Below are positions 24,360 to 33,587 of a stretch of 33,898 bases of DNA, one piece after another. The notes beneath the pieces were generated by a model that saw only the letters and a list, made by a program, of their open reading frames with translations, had not been told where the DNA came from and ran no database searches. Numbering within the stretch: the first letter of the stretch is position 1; every line of letters starts with the position of its first letter. The stretch lies in the NCBI GenBank assembly GCA_011526565.1, contig WYBL01000074.1:1-33898 (forward strand), read 5' to 3'. Source of the DNA: Acidobacteriota bacterium. GTDB taxonomy: Bacteria > Acidobacteriota > Vicinamibacteria > Fen-336. The position numbers and the translations under genes were made by a program.

Positions 24360-26606
24360 TCAGCGGGGGCCGGCTTCCGCTCCCACCAGCACCTCGATCT
24401 CGGGCACGTTCCAGCCCTCCTCCGAAGTGCCCCCTTCGACGACCTGCACGATGAGCGCCGTCGCCTCGCGGCCCGCGAGGTCGAAACCAATGGCTGCGTT
24501 CCTCGGATCGCGCAGGACGCTGTCCAACAGTTGCAGTTCGTGTGCGCCACCGAAGTAGGCGGCATCCGACCAGCGCCCCTGGACGTCGCGCGCGCCGATC
24601 TTGAAGCGCGTGGGCCAGGCGCTGGCCTGGTTCAGGCGCAGTACCAGGCCGCTGATGCGCACGGGGGTACCGAACGAGACCTCCCAGAACTCGTCCCCAC
24701 GAAGCCGTCGCGGGACGTTCCAGGTGGTGGCCAGGTCGCCGTCGGCGGCCCGTTCCGGCTGGCCCGCCTTGGCTCGGTAGCGCCAGGATGGATCGCGCCG
24801 GGGCGTGCCTGCCGGGAACGGCGCGGGAGCAGGGCGGCGGCCCGGCAGCACGCGGTAGACGGTGTCGGCTTCGCTCTGGAACAGCCGGGCCGCCGGACCA
24901 GCGAAGCGCGCGACGCGCTCGATGCGGCCCGCGGCCAGCGCGGCTTCGAGCCGGGCCGGCAGGTCCTGGCCGGTGAGCGCCAGCAGCCGCTTGAGCTCTT
25001 CGGCTGGCTCGCCGCGCGTGGCGAGCTGGTTGCCGAGGTCGACGCCGAGTGGCCGGCCTTCGTGCACCACGACGGTGTCGACGCCGACGCGATCGTAGGC
25101 GGCCAGCGTCGCGTCGTCGGGGAAACGCAGGCTCGCGCGGCGGAGGACCCGCGTCACAAGCGGCGGGTAGGCCGTGTAGCCGTGGATGACGGGCCGCCAG
25201 GAAGCCGTCGAGAAGTACATCTCGAGCGTCTCCTGGCGGATCAGCGCCTCGCCGCGCACCGGCAACTCGGCGTAGGCGCGCACCGGTGCCGACGCCAGCC
25301 AGGCGTAGACCGCCGGGAACTGGCGGCCTGCGGGAACGCGTTCAGCCGGGAGCAGCGACAGGTGCTCCAGTGGCAGGGCGAGTGCCAGCGCGGTGGTGAC
25401 CGCGGGCGCGAGTCGTGACGGCAGGCGCGAGCGCAGCCAGTCGAGGCCACGGCCCGCGAGCAGGCCGACGAACAGCATGGCGAGAAGCGCCAGCCGCTCG
25501 GGGATTCGCACGAGGCGGAAGCCCGGCACGTAGTCGAACAGCAGTCGATACGGGCCCGGCCCCACTTCGCGTCCCCAGACGACGACGTCCCTGCCCAGCG
25601 ACAAGGCGACGAACGTCAGCGCCAGGAAAGCGGCGGCGCCGACCCACTTCCCCGAGAACATCGGCGGCTCCGGGCCGGCCGTCCGCGGGTCGCCGCGCCG
25701 GAAGAATGCAGCCACGGCCAGGGCAGAGAGTCCGAGGGCGATGAAGCCGACGAAGTGAGGACCCTGCTGCTGGAGGCGAACGGGCGCTCCGATCGGGCCG
25801 TACCAGACGTTGCCCGGCGCGGTCGAGAACCAGTGCTGCACGTCGACGCCCGCGGGCAAGGCGCGCGAGAGCCCCTGTGCCTGGGTCGCCTTCAGGTACG
25901 GCCAGGCGATCGGCGCGAAGCAGACGGCCCCGGCCAGCGCAGCGGCGAAGAGTGGCGGCAGGGCGCGCCGCACGGCGCGCGGCTGCACCACCGACGCCAT
26001 CACCAGCACGAGGCCGAGCAGCAGCGTGCCGTAGAGCAGGTGGTAGTTGGACGAGAGCCCCTGCATCAGCATGTAGCCGCCGCAGCTCCAGGCGTGAGCT
26101 CTTCGCCCGGTCTGCAGCAGGTGCAACAGCTCGCGAAGCGCCAGCGGCAGGAAGCCGTGGGCCACGATGTTGAGCCGGGGCGCTTCGTTGATCTGGTAGG
26201 TGTGGAAGGCGTAGAGAGCGCCGGCGGCCCAGGCCGCCAGCGGCGAGAGTCCGAGGGCGAGGCCGAGCCGGCGTCCGGCTTCGGCCGCGAACACCAGCAC
26301 GACGACCAGGGCGAAGTTGTAGCCGAGCACGGCGTTGCCGGTCGTCCACACCACCGGCGCCGCCAACAGCGACGGCAGCAGCCGGTGGTCCGTGTAGGCC
26401 AGCGCCGAGGGCACCGGGTGGAGCACGTTGGCCTCGAACAGACGCAGGGGGTCAGCGAAGAACTGTCGGACGTTCCAGGCGACGATGTACACGCTCTCGA
26501 GGGAGTCGCCGACGTACGCGATGGTCTCGCCGGGGCGCGCGAGCTGGGGCTGCAGCGACGCCGCCGCCAGCAGCACGTACAGGGCGAGCGAGAGCGGAGT
26601 CTTCAC
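24360..26606 (-). CDS. Polytopic membrane protein with C-terminal discoidin-like domain
   Basis: A 748-residue protein. GTG at 26606 overlaps the stop of the upstream gene (GTGA). Residues 1-455 or so hold about ten hydrophobic segments with a first periplasmic loop (ARPGETIAYVGDSLESVYIV), a layout like GT-C glycosyltransferases or YfhO-type proteins. A periplasmic region (about 460-600) follows. The last 144 residues (605-748) look like an F5/8 type C/discoidin beta-sandwich: AADGDLATTWNVPRRL, WEVSFGTPVRISGLVLRLNQ, NVPEIEVLVG. Discoidin domains bind carbohydrates, so the enzyme may recognise its own glycan. No catalytic DxD can be fixed with confidence. It is co-transcribed with the PMT-like gene. 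Confidence 0.85.
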   Translation of the reverse strand: MKTPLSLALYVLLAAASLQPQLARPGETIAYVGDSLESVYIVAWNVRQFFADPLRLFEANVLHPVPSALAYTDHRLLPSLLAAPVVWTTGNAVLGYNFALVVVLVFAAEAGRRLGLALGLSPLAAWAAGALYAFHTYQINEAPRLNIVAHGFLPLALRELLHLLQTGRRAHAWSCGGYMLMQGLSSNYHLLYGTLLLGLVLVMASVVQPRAVRRALPPLFAAALAGAVCFAPIAWPYLKATQAQGLSRALPAGVDVQHWFSTAPGNVWYGPIGAPVRLQQQGPHFVGFIALGLSALAVAAFFRRGDPRTAGPEPPMFSGKWVGAAAFLALTFVALSLGRDVVVWGREVGPGPYRLLFDYVPGFRLVRIPERLALLAMLFVGLLAGRGLDWLRSRLPSRLAPAVTTALALALPLEHLSLLPAERVPAGRQFPAVYAWLASAPVRAYAELPVRGEALIRQETLEMYFSTASWRPVIHGYTAYPPLVTRVLRRASLRFPDDATLAAYDRVGVDTVVVHEGRPLGVDLGNQLATRGEPAEELKRLLALTGQDLPARLEAALAAGRIERVARFAGPAARLFQSEADTVYRVLPGRRPAPAPFPAGTPRRDPSWRYRAKAGQPERAADGDLATTWNVPRRLRGDEFWEVSFGTPVRISGLVLRLNQASAWPTRFKIGARDVQGRWSDAAYFGGAHELQLLDSVLRDPRNAAIGFDLAGREATALIVQVVEGGTSEEGWNVPEIEVLVGAEAGPR

Positions 26607-28597
26607 GGCCGGGCCTCCGCCCCCAGGCCTCCGTCGGGACTGACGAGTGCCAGGGTGACCGGATTGGTCCGCGAACGGATGCGCAGCTCGAGTGAATAGG
26701 GGACGTGAGGGCGGCGGTTGGGCAACTCCTCGAGGCAGAGCGCCGTCGTGCCCGGGCCCACCCGCCACAACGCGCGCTGCCCGGGCCCGACGAGGTCGCC
26801 CACGCAGCCGCGCCCCTCGATCAGTCGCCCGAAGACGACGCGCCCCTGCACGGCCTCCACCTCGAGGTCGTGGCCCCGCTGGGAGTTTGCACACAGCAGC
26901 CAGGCCTGGCCTGCCGCCGGTTGCTGGTCGCGTGTCAGCCGAAGCGCATCGCGGCGCGTGGTGCGGCGCCAGGTCACGTCCCGGCAGCGGTCACCGGTGT
27001 CGGGTCCCACGACCCGAGCCGAGGCCAGCCAGCGGGCGAACACGTCCTCCGGGAGGTCGAACAGCAGCGCCGTGTGGTCGAAGTGGCGGAGCGGCTTCGC
27101 CTGTTCCCGCAGCAGCCGAAAGCGCTCCGCGCCGAACAGGCCACTGAGCTCGTTGACGCCCACGACGTTGCGGCCGGGCAGCGGATGCACCGGGTTGACC
27201 GGAACGTCGTGCGGCACCCGGGCCTGCCGAAGGCGCCCGGCGAGTGGCTCACGGCCCTGGCCCCAGTCGAGGTTGGAGTCGGCGACGAAGCGGAATGCCT
27301 CGCGCTTGTCCATCACGACGCTGTTGGTGAAAGCCAGCGGGTTGCCCGCGAACGGGACCTGCTCCAGCAGAGCGAGCGACACGAGGCCGGCGAGCACGAG
27401 TCCCGCTCGGCGCGAGGCCAGGCCGCGGGCCAGGCCGGCAGCGACGAGCGCGGCCAGCAACGGAATGCACGCGAGCACGAAGCGATACCCCACCTGCGCG
27501 CGGAACACGAGCGAGAAGTAGGCCGCGTGGACCAGGAAGATCAGCAACACGGCCCGAACGGCGGTCGATCGTGCGAGCGGGCCACGCGCGAGCCGCCAGG
27601 CTCCGGCCAGGATCGCGATCAGGAGCGCCAGCGGCGTCTTGAGCAGGGCGTGGACCAGGAAATAGAACCAGACACCGCCGGGCCAGTCGTATCCCAGCAG
27701 CAGCACGACGTAGGGGTTGCCTTCCCCGGCCAGCGAGGCGTCGAGGCCGGTCAGGAAAGGAAGCGGCACCGGAGGTCGGAAGCCCGGGGCGACCGCTGCG
27801 GCTTTCGAAAGCGCGGGATGGCGCCAGCGATGGTCGCCCAGGGGCTCGCCGACGTTCAGCCACAGGTACGCGGTGGCGAGCGTCAGCAGCACCACCGCGC
27901 CCACGAGCGCGAGCCGCAGCACCCACATCGAGCCGCTCGCCGACGGCCGCCGCGCGAACCCGGGCAGCAGGACGACGACGGGCAACAGCAGCAGAGCGCT
28001 GAACTTCGCAACCAGCGCCAGCCCGAGGGCCAGGCCCAGCCCCGCCATCGCGCGCCAGCCAGGCGTGTCGCAGGCCCGCAGGAAGGCCAGCGCGAAGAGC
28101 ACCACCGTCAGCGCGTAGACGACGTCGACCGTCGCCAGGGAGCCGTGCGCGGTCAGGTTGGGATCGAGCGCGGCCAGCAGTCGCGCGCCGTGTCCAGCGT
28201 GCTCGCCACCGAGCCTTCGTCCGAGGGGCCCCACCGCCCAGAACAAGACCCCCAACAGGACGACCGTCGGCAGGCGGGCCGCCAGCTTGCGGGCGCGCGC
28301 CGAGAGGTCCAGGCGCTCGGCCGTGGTGAGGGCCAGGGCGTTGGGCACCGAGATCGGCGTCTTGGAGTCGTAGCGGATCTGGTCGGAGCGGTCGCCGTTG
28401 CGCTCCAGCACCAGCCGTTGCGACCAGCGAAGGTGGAACTCCTCGTCGTAGGTCCACCCGGAGCGGTCGGCGCTCCACGCTGCGTGGCTCAGAGCGACGG
28501 CAACGGCGATGCGGGACAGGACGACCAACAGCCGGGCAGCGGCCATCGCGACCGAGCTAGCGAGGCGCCGAAGGAGTTCGTGGCCAAGGCTGGCCAT
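26603..28597 (-). CDS. PMT/GT39-like integral membrane glycosyltransferase
   Basis: A 664-residue protein with about ten to twelve membrane segments. The first periplasmic loop carries an acidic pair in TYDEEFHLRW (Asp51-Glu52), as in PMT/ArnT-type GT-C enzymes that use polyprenyl-phosphate sugars. A loop motif FLTGLDASLAGEGNPYVVLL and LGYDWPGGVWFYFLVHALLK is also typical. The C-terminal 220 residues are periplasmic, with DSNLDWGQGREPLAGRLRQA, seen in many bacterial GT39-like proteins. ATG at 28597 is used here; an ATG at 28546 is possible. The minus-strand region upstream contains a copy of the che-operon promoter. The acceptor (lipid, protein or polymer) is unknown. Confidence 0.87.
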   Translation of the reverse strand: MASLGHELLRRLASSVAMAAARLLVVLSRIAVAVALSHAAWSADRSGWTYDEEFHLRWSQRLVLERNGDRSDQIRYDSKTPISVPNALALTTAERLDLSARARKLAARLPTVVLLGVLFWAVGPLGRRLGGEHAGHGARLLAALDPNLTAHGSLATVDVVYALTVVLFALAFLRACDTPGWRAMAGLGLALGLALVAKFSALLLLPVVVLLPGFARRPSASGSMWVLRLALVGAVVLLTLATAYLWLNVGEPLGDHRWRHPALSKAAAVAPGFRPPVPLPFLTGLDASLAGEGNPYVVLLLGYDWPGGVWFYFLVHALLKTPLALLIAILAGAWRLARGPLARSTAVRAVLLIFLVHAAYFSLVFRAQVGYRFVLACIPLLAALVAAGLARGLASRRAGLVLAGLVSLALLEQVPFAGNPLAFTNSVVMDKREAFRFVADSNLDWGQGREPLAGRLRQARVPHDVPVNPVHPLPGRNVVGVNELSGLFGAERFRLLREQAKPLRHFDHTALLFDLPEDVFARWLASARVVGPDTGDRCRDVTWRRTTRRDALRLTRDQQPAAGQAWLLCANSQRGHDLEVEAVQGRVVFGRLIEGRGCVGDLVGPGQRALWRVGPGTTALCLEELPNRRPHVPYSLELRIRSRTNPVTLALVSPDGGLGAEARP

Positions 28598-28641
28598 CGG
28601 CCGCGAAACGGGCGGTTGATCGCGGACGGGGACAGGGCAAG

Positions 28642-28772
28642 GCTTCGTGCATGTGGTGGATCAGCGCGCGGCGACGTCAACCGCGACGATCCTGAGCATG
28701 CGCTCTCCCTGTTGCGGGATCGTGACGGGCCGATCGGGGTTCTATCACCCTGCGCGCAGCGTTTCAACCCGT
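28642..28772 (-). pseudogene. Degenerate copy of the cheY promoter, leader and first codons
   Basis: This stretch aligns along its whole length with 12873-13004, same orientation, at roughly 80% identity by eye with a few small indels. The ATG (28699) and MLR codons are kept. After them an in-frame TGA follows within a dozen codons, and the similarity ends about 57 bases into the coding part. The leader (ACGATCCCGCAACAG) and promoter hexamers are the best-preserved parts. It is either a dead receiver-gene fragment or a captured promoter now serving the glycosyltransferase gene downstream. Confidence 0.75.
28739..28767 (-). promoter_or_regulatory. Candidate sigma-70 promoter in the duplicated segment
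   Basis: TTGAAA (28762-28767, 5/6) and TAGAAC (28739-28744, 4/6) lie 17 bases apart on the minus strand, with the same spacing as the che promoter at 12972-13000. A start near 28732 would leave a leader of about 135 bases to the ATG at 28597. Confidence 0.45.
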
Positions 28773-28847
28773 CTGCCCGGCGTGACCGACCGCGCGGCGC
28801 ACCGTTCGGGCTGCCGTGACCGCTCGCCCGGCCGCGCAGGTCGGGCG

Positions 28848-28853
28848 CATAAT
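28848..28853 (+). promoter_or_regulatory. Candidate -10 box for the small duplicated-domain gene
   Basis: CATAAT (5/6) lies about 37 bases before the ATG at 28890, one of few AT-rich hexamers in the gap. No matching -35 is seen. Confidence 0.25.
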
Positions 28854-28889
28854 CCGCCGGACGCGATTTCTCTCCGCGAGGCCTGTGCG

Positions 28890-29351
28890 ATGAACGAGAT
28901 GCTGCGAGTTCCCACGGTGGCGATCCCGGCGACGGTGCTCTGCGGCGATGGCCACCGCCTCGACGGCGAGGTGTTCCTGCCGGCTTCGGCGCCGATGCAC
29001 TCGGGACCGATGCGACCCGACGAGTGGCTCCACGAGCCGAGCCCCTTCTTCGCGCTGCGGATGACGGACGGCGGGTCTGCTTTCGTCAACAAGCTCGACG
29101 TGCTGGCGGTCACGATCGCGGCCGACGACGACCCCGACGCCGAGGACGGCGGGGTCGGCGTCGAGCGAGGGGTCGTGGTCGAGTGCCTGGGCCACCGCTT
29201 CGAGGGCACGCTGGTGATCGACCTCCCGCCTGACCGCCGCCGGGTGCTGGATGCGCTGAACGGGCCCGGGGACTACCTCACCCTGCGCGAGGGCGACAAG
29301 CACCACTTCGTGCGCAAGACCCGCATCACCCGCGCCTTCGAGAAGGCGTAA
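28890..29351 (+). CDS. Small protein of unknown function with two related halves
   Basis: A 153-residue soluble protein that I do not recognise. ATG at 28890 has GAGG about nine bases upstream. The sequence appears to be an internal duplication. The first half reads GHRLDGEVFLP...PFFALRMTDGGSAFVNKLDVL and the second GHRFEGTLVIDLP...DYLTLREGDKHHFVRKTRI. Each half is a probable small beta-rich unit with a conserved Gly-His-Arg turn, a Leu-Pro step, an Ala/Thr-Leu-Arg strand and a Phe-Val-x-Lys strand. The linker is acidic (DDDPDAEDG). It has no signal or membrane segment. Neighbours face other ways, so context gives no function. Confidence 0.8.
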   Translation: MNEMLRVPTVAIPATVLCGDGHRLDGEVFLPASAPMHSGPMRPDEWLHEPSPFFALRMTDGGSAFVNKLDVLAVTIAADDDPDAEDGGVGVERGVVVECLGHRFEGTLVIDLPPDRRRVLDALNGPGDYLTLREGDKHHFVRKTRITRAFEKA

Positions 29352-29357
29352 GCCGCT

Positions 29358-29732
29358 TCAGCGCACCAGGCCGCGCGCGGCCCACGCGAGCAGCGCCCAG
29401 CCGAAGAGCAGCAGCAGGCCGCCGATCGGCGTGATCGCGCCGAACCAGCGCGGCGCCCCCAGCGTCATCGCGTAGAGCGAGCCGCAGAACACGGCGCTGC
29501 CGAGCAGGAACGCCCAGCCCGCGGTGTTCGCCGGGCCGCTCCCCGCCCCGACCTGGGCGCGCAGCAGCCCCGCCGCGACCAGCGCCAGGGCGTGGGTCAA
29601 CTGGTAGTGGGCCGCCGTGTTCCACCACGCGAGGGCCTGCTCGGCCACCCGGGTCTTGAGCCCGTGGGCCCCGAAGGCCCCGCACGCCACCGCCAGAAAC
29701 CCCGACACCGCTCCGACCACGATCCAGTTCAT
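29358..29732 (-). CDS. DUF423-family small membrane protein
   Basis: A 124-residue inner-membrane protein with four hydrophobic segments. It has the DUF423 (YgdD-like) signatures: GAFGAHGLKTRVAEQALAWW near the N-terminus, TAAHYQLTHALALVA, GSAVFCGSLYAMTLGAPRWF, and ITPIGGLLLLFGWALLAWAA at the end. The function of the family is not established. ATG at 29732. The stop lies 6 bases from the convergent small gene at 28890-29351. Confidence 0.93.
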   Translation of the reverse strand: MNWIVVGAVSGFLAVACGAFGAHGLKTRVAEQALAWWNTAAHYQLTHALALVAAGLLRAQVGAGSGPANTAGWAFLLGSAVFCGSLYAMTLGAPRWFGAITPIGGLLLLFGWALLAWAARGLVR

Positions 29733-29764
29733 CGCCTCCCGACTGTAGCAGGCGGCCCCGCCTG

Positions 29765-29790
29765 CGGCGGAAAACGCAACGGTTTCGCCG
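29765..29790. other. Imperfect hairpin upstream of the sensor-kinase operon
   Basis: CGGCGGAAA and TTTCGCCG pair with one bulged G around an 8-9 base loop, in the 104-base gap between the divergent DUF423 and kinase genes. It could be a regulator-binding site; the evidence is only symmetry and position. Confidence 0.25.
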
Positions 29791-29836
29791 CGGAGAGGCA
29801 GGGTTATTGCAGCCGTGGGTCCCCGAGGAGGAGTGC

Positions 29837-31444
29837 GTGCCTCCGCTCGGCAACATCGGCGCCGCGCTTGCGCGGCTCCGGGATCGACTCGCCGTCAAGC
29901 TGACCCTCACCGTCGTGGGCGTGGCAGCGCTCATCCTGTTCGGCCTCTACCACCTCGAGCTGCAGACCCACCACCGCTTCCTGGAGGAGGCGGCGATCCG
30001 CGGCGCCGACACCTTCGGCGAGACGATCCGCAGCTCCACCCACCGCGACATGCTGGCCGACCGCAAGGCCGACGCGTACCAGGTGCTGCTGGACATCGGC
30101 CGCCAGCCGGGCATCGACACCGTGCGGCTGTTCAACAAGGAAGGGCGGATCCGCTTCTCCTCGGACGCGAGCGAGATCGGGCAATTCGTCGACAAGCAGG
30201 CCGAGGCCTGCGACCTGTGCCACAAGAGCGGCGAGCCCCTGGTGCGGCCGGAGGCGCAGGCGCGCTGGCGGATCTTCCGGCGCGACGGCCACCGCGTCGT
30301 CGGCATGGTGACCGCGATCTACAACGAGCCCTCCTGCTGGACCGCCGAGTGCCACGCCCACCCGGCCTCCCAGCGCGTGCTCGGCGTCGTCGACGTCGGG
30401 CTCTCGCTCGAGAACGCCGACCGCGACATCGCCGAGGTGGCGCGCCACACCGGGGCCTACGGCACCCTGGCCCTTGCGTGCCTGGCCGGCATCGTGGCGC
30501 TCTCGGTCGGCCGCCTGGTCGGCCGCCCGGTGCGGCAGCTCGCCGCGGCGACCCACCGGGTGGCGCACGGCGACCTGTCGGGCAGGATCCCGGTCTCATC
30601 GGGCGACGAACTCGGGCAGCTCGCCGCCGACTTCAACCAAATGGCGGACGCGCTGCGCGCGGCGCGATCGGAGCTGGAGCAGGTGCTGGCCGGGCTCGAG
30701 CGCCAGGTCGAGGAGCGCACGGCCGCGTTGCGCGCGGCCGAGTCGCAGGTCGCCCACGCGGAGAAGATGGCCTCGCTGGGCCGGCTCTCGGCCTCGATCG
30801 CCCACGAGATCAACAACCCGCTGGCCGGCGTGCTCACCTTCGCGAAGCTGCTGATCCGCGACCTCGGCGAGCGCCCGCTCGACGAGGGCCTGCGCGCGCA
30901 GGCCGTCAAGCAGCTCAAGCTGGTCCAGCGCGAGACCGAGCGCTGCACCGCGATCGTGCGCAACCTGCTCGAGTTCTCGCGCCAGCGCCCGCTCTCGATG
31001 CGGCCCGCGAGCCTGGTCGCCATCGTCGACGAGGCGCTGTCGCTGGTCGCACACCAAGTCCAGCTCCGCGGGCTGACGCTGGAACGCGACCTGCGCGACG
31101 TGCCGGCGATCGAGGCCGACGCCGGCCAGGTCCGCCAGGCCGTCGTCAACCTGGTGATGAACGCCTGCGACGCGACGCCCGAGGGTGGCCGCATCCGGGT
31201 GACGACCCGGGAGGCGGACGGCCGCGTACTGCTGGAGATCGCCGACACCGGCCAGGGCATCCCGCCGGAAGTGCTGCCGAGGCTGTTCGACCCGTTCTTC
31301 TCCACGAAGGAGAAAGGCACGGGCCTCGGGCTGTCGGTCGTCTACGGGATCGTCGAGCGCCACGGCGGCAAGGTCGAGGTCGAGAGCGCCCCCGGCGCCG
31401 GCTCGACCTTCCGCATCGCGCTGCGCCGCGCGGCGACCGCTTGA
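29837..31444 (+). CDS. Sensor histidine kinase with c-type haem motif in its periplasmic domain
   Basis: A 535-residue kinase. GTG at 29837 follows AGGAGG by five bases; a TTG ten codons earlier is less likely. TM1 is at about 23-40 and TM2 at about 206-226. The periplasmic domain (41-205) contains a CxxCH motif (C125-DL-C128-H129), the covalent haem c signature, and a second CxxxxCH (C167 to C172-H173), which resembles variant haem sites. HAMP is at about 227-280, then a coiled coil, HisKA with His323 in SIAHEINNPLAG, and HATPase with NLVMNACDAT, IADTGQGIP, GTGLGLSVVYGIV. It probably senses redox state, oxygen or NO through haem and signals to the NtrC-type regulator two genes downstream. 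Confidence 0.92.
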   Translation: MPPLGNIGAALARLRDRLAVKLTLTVVGVAALILFGLYHLELQTHHRFLEEAAIRGADTFGETIRSSTHRDMLADRKADAYQVLLDIGRQPGIDTVRLFNKEGRIRFSSDASEIGQFVDKQAEACDLCHKSGEPLVRPEAQARWRIFRRDGHRVVGMVTAIYNEPSCWTAECHAHPASQRVLGVVDVGLSLENADRDIAEVARHTGAYGTLALACLAGIVALSVGRLVGRPVRQLAAATHRVAHGDLSGRIPVSSGDELGQLAADFNQMADALRAARSELEQVLAGLERQVEERTAALRAAESQVAHAEKMASLGRLSASIAHEINNPLAGVLTFAKLLIRDLGERPLDEGLRAQAVKQLKLVQRETERCTAIVRNLLEFSRQRPLSMRPASLVAIVDEALSLVAHQVQLRGLTLERDLRDVPAIEADAGQVRQAVVNLVMNACDATPEGGRIRVTTREADGRVLLEIADTGQGIPPEVLPRLFDPFFSTKEKGTGLGLSVVYGIVERHGGKVEVESAPGAGSTFRIALRRAATA

Positions 31445-31466
31445 GCGGGACGTGCGGGAGCGGCTC

Positions 31467-31987
31467 ATGGTGCGCTGGATCGGGGCGGAGGCGGAGGACG
31501 GGCGGCTGATGGCCGAGCTCGCGAGCCACCTCGGCCACGTGTTCGGCTGTCACGGCGAAGCCGCGCCGACGCCGCTGCGGCCGCCGGACACCTTCGACCC
31601 GCGCCGCGGCCAGCACTCCTCGAGCAAGGTGCTGCGCTGGCTGGCCGAGACCTGGCCGCGCCAGCGCACGCTGGCGGTGACCGACGTGGACCTGTTCCTG
31701 CCGGTGCTGACCTTCGTCTTCGGAGAAGCGCAACTGAAGGGCCACGCGGCGGTGGTGTCGACCGCGCGCCTGGCGGGACGCGAGGACGGCCTCCTCGCGC
31801 TGCGGTCGCGGCTGTGGATCGAGGCGGTCCACGAGCTGGGCCACACCTGGGGCCTCGTCCACTGCCCGGAGCGGACCTGCGCCATGGCCCGGTCCGGGAC
31901 CCTGTACGACGTCGACGTGAAGACCCCCGAGTTGTGCCCCGACTGCGCCAGCCTGCTGCGCGCCGCGGAGCGCGAGGGAGCGGAAGC

Positions 31988-31991
<4 letters not shown>
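31467..31991 (+). CDS. Archaemetzincin-type zinc metalloprotease
   Basis: A 174-residue member of the archaemetzincin (AMZ) family. The zinc site is HELGHTWGLVH (122-132), with general-base Glu123 and ligands His122, His126 and His132. The family Cys motif continues directly: C133, C138-A-M140 (the Met-turn region), then CPDC at 157-160 for a structural second zinc. It has no signal peptide, so it should be cytoplasmic. I chose ATG at 31467, preceded by GGGAG; a GTG at 31452 is possible. It lies between the sensor kinase and its regulator, overlapping the regulator ATG by 4 bases (ATGA), so it is co-produced with them. Physiological substrates of bacterial AMZ proteins are unknown to me. Confidence 0.93.
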
Positions 31992-33364
<1,373 letters not shown>

Positions 33365-33402
33365 GACGCGCCGCAGGCCCGACCGGGCGCCGCCACGTAC
33401 CG

Positions 33403-33587
33403 CGGCGCCCCACCCCGACTGCGCGCCGAAGTGAACAGTCGGCGCCCCACCCCGCCCGCGCGCCGTCGTGAGCGATCGGCGCGCCACCCCGCCCGCGCGC
33501 CGTCGCCAGCAGTCGGCGCCCAACCCCGCCCGGCGAGCCCGAGCGGGCGAAGCGAGCCCACCCCGACCGCGCACGCCACGAACCGCG
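33403..33587. repeat. Tandem array of five 37-bp repeats
   Basis: Units begin at 33403, 33440, 33477, 33514 and 33551, each exactly 37 bases; a sixth, shorter unit starts at 33588. The first 26 bases are well kept (CGGCGCCCCACCCCG, then CCGCGCGCCG) and self-complementary at the ends; the last 11 vary. Thirty-seven is not a multiple of three and no long coding-like frame is maintained, so it is non-coding. The 11-base variable parts are far too short for CRISPR spacers. It lies directly after the NtrC-type gene. Confidence 0.85.

Noticed and set aside
33403..33587. CRISPR array
   Set aside because: The variable parts between repeats are only 11 bases and partly similar to each other; no cas gene is present.
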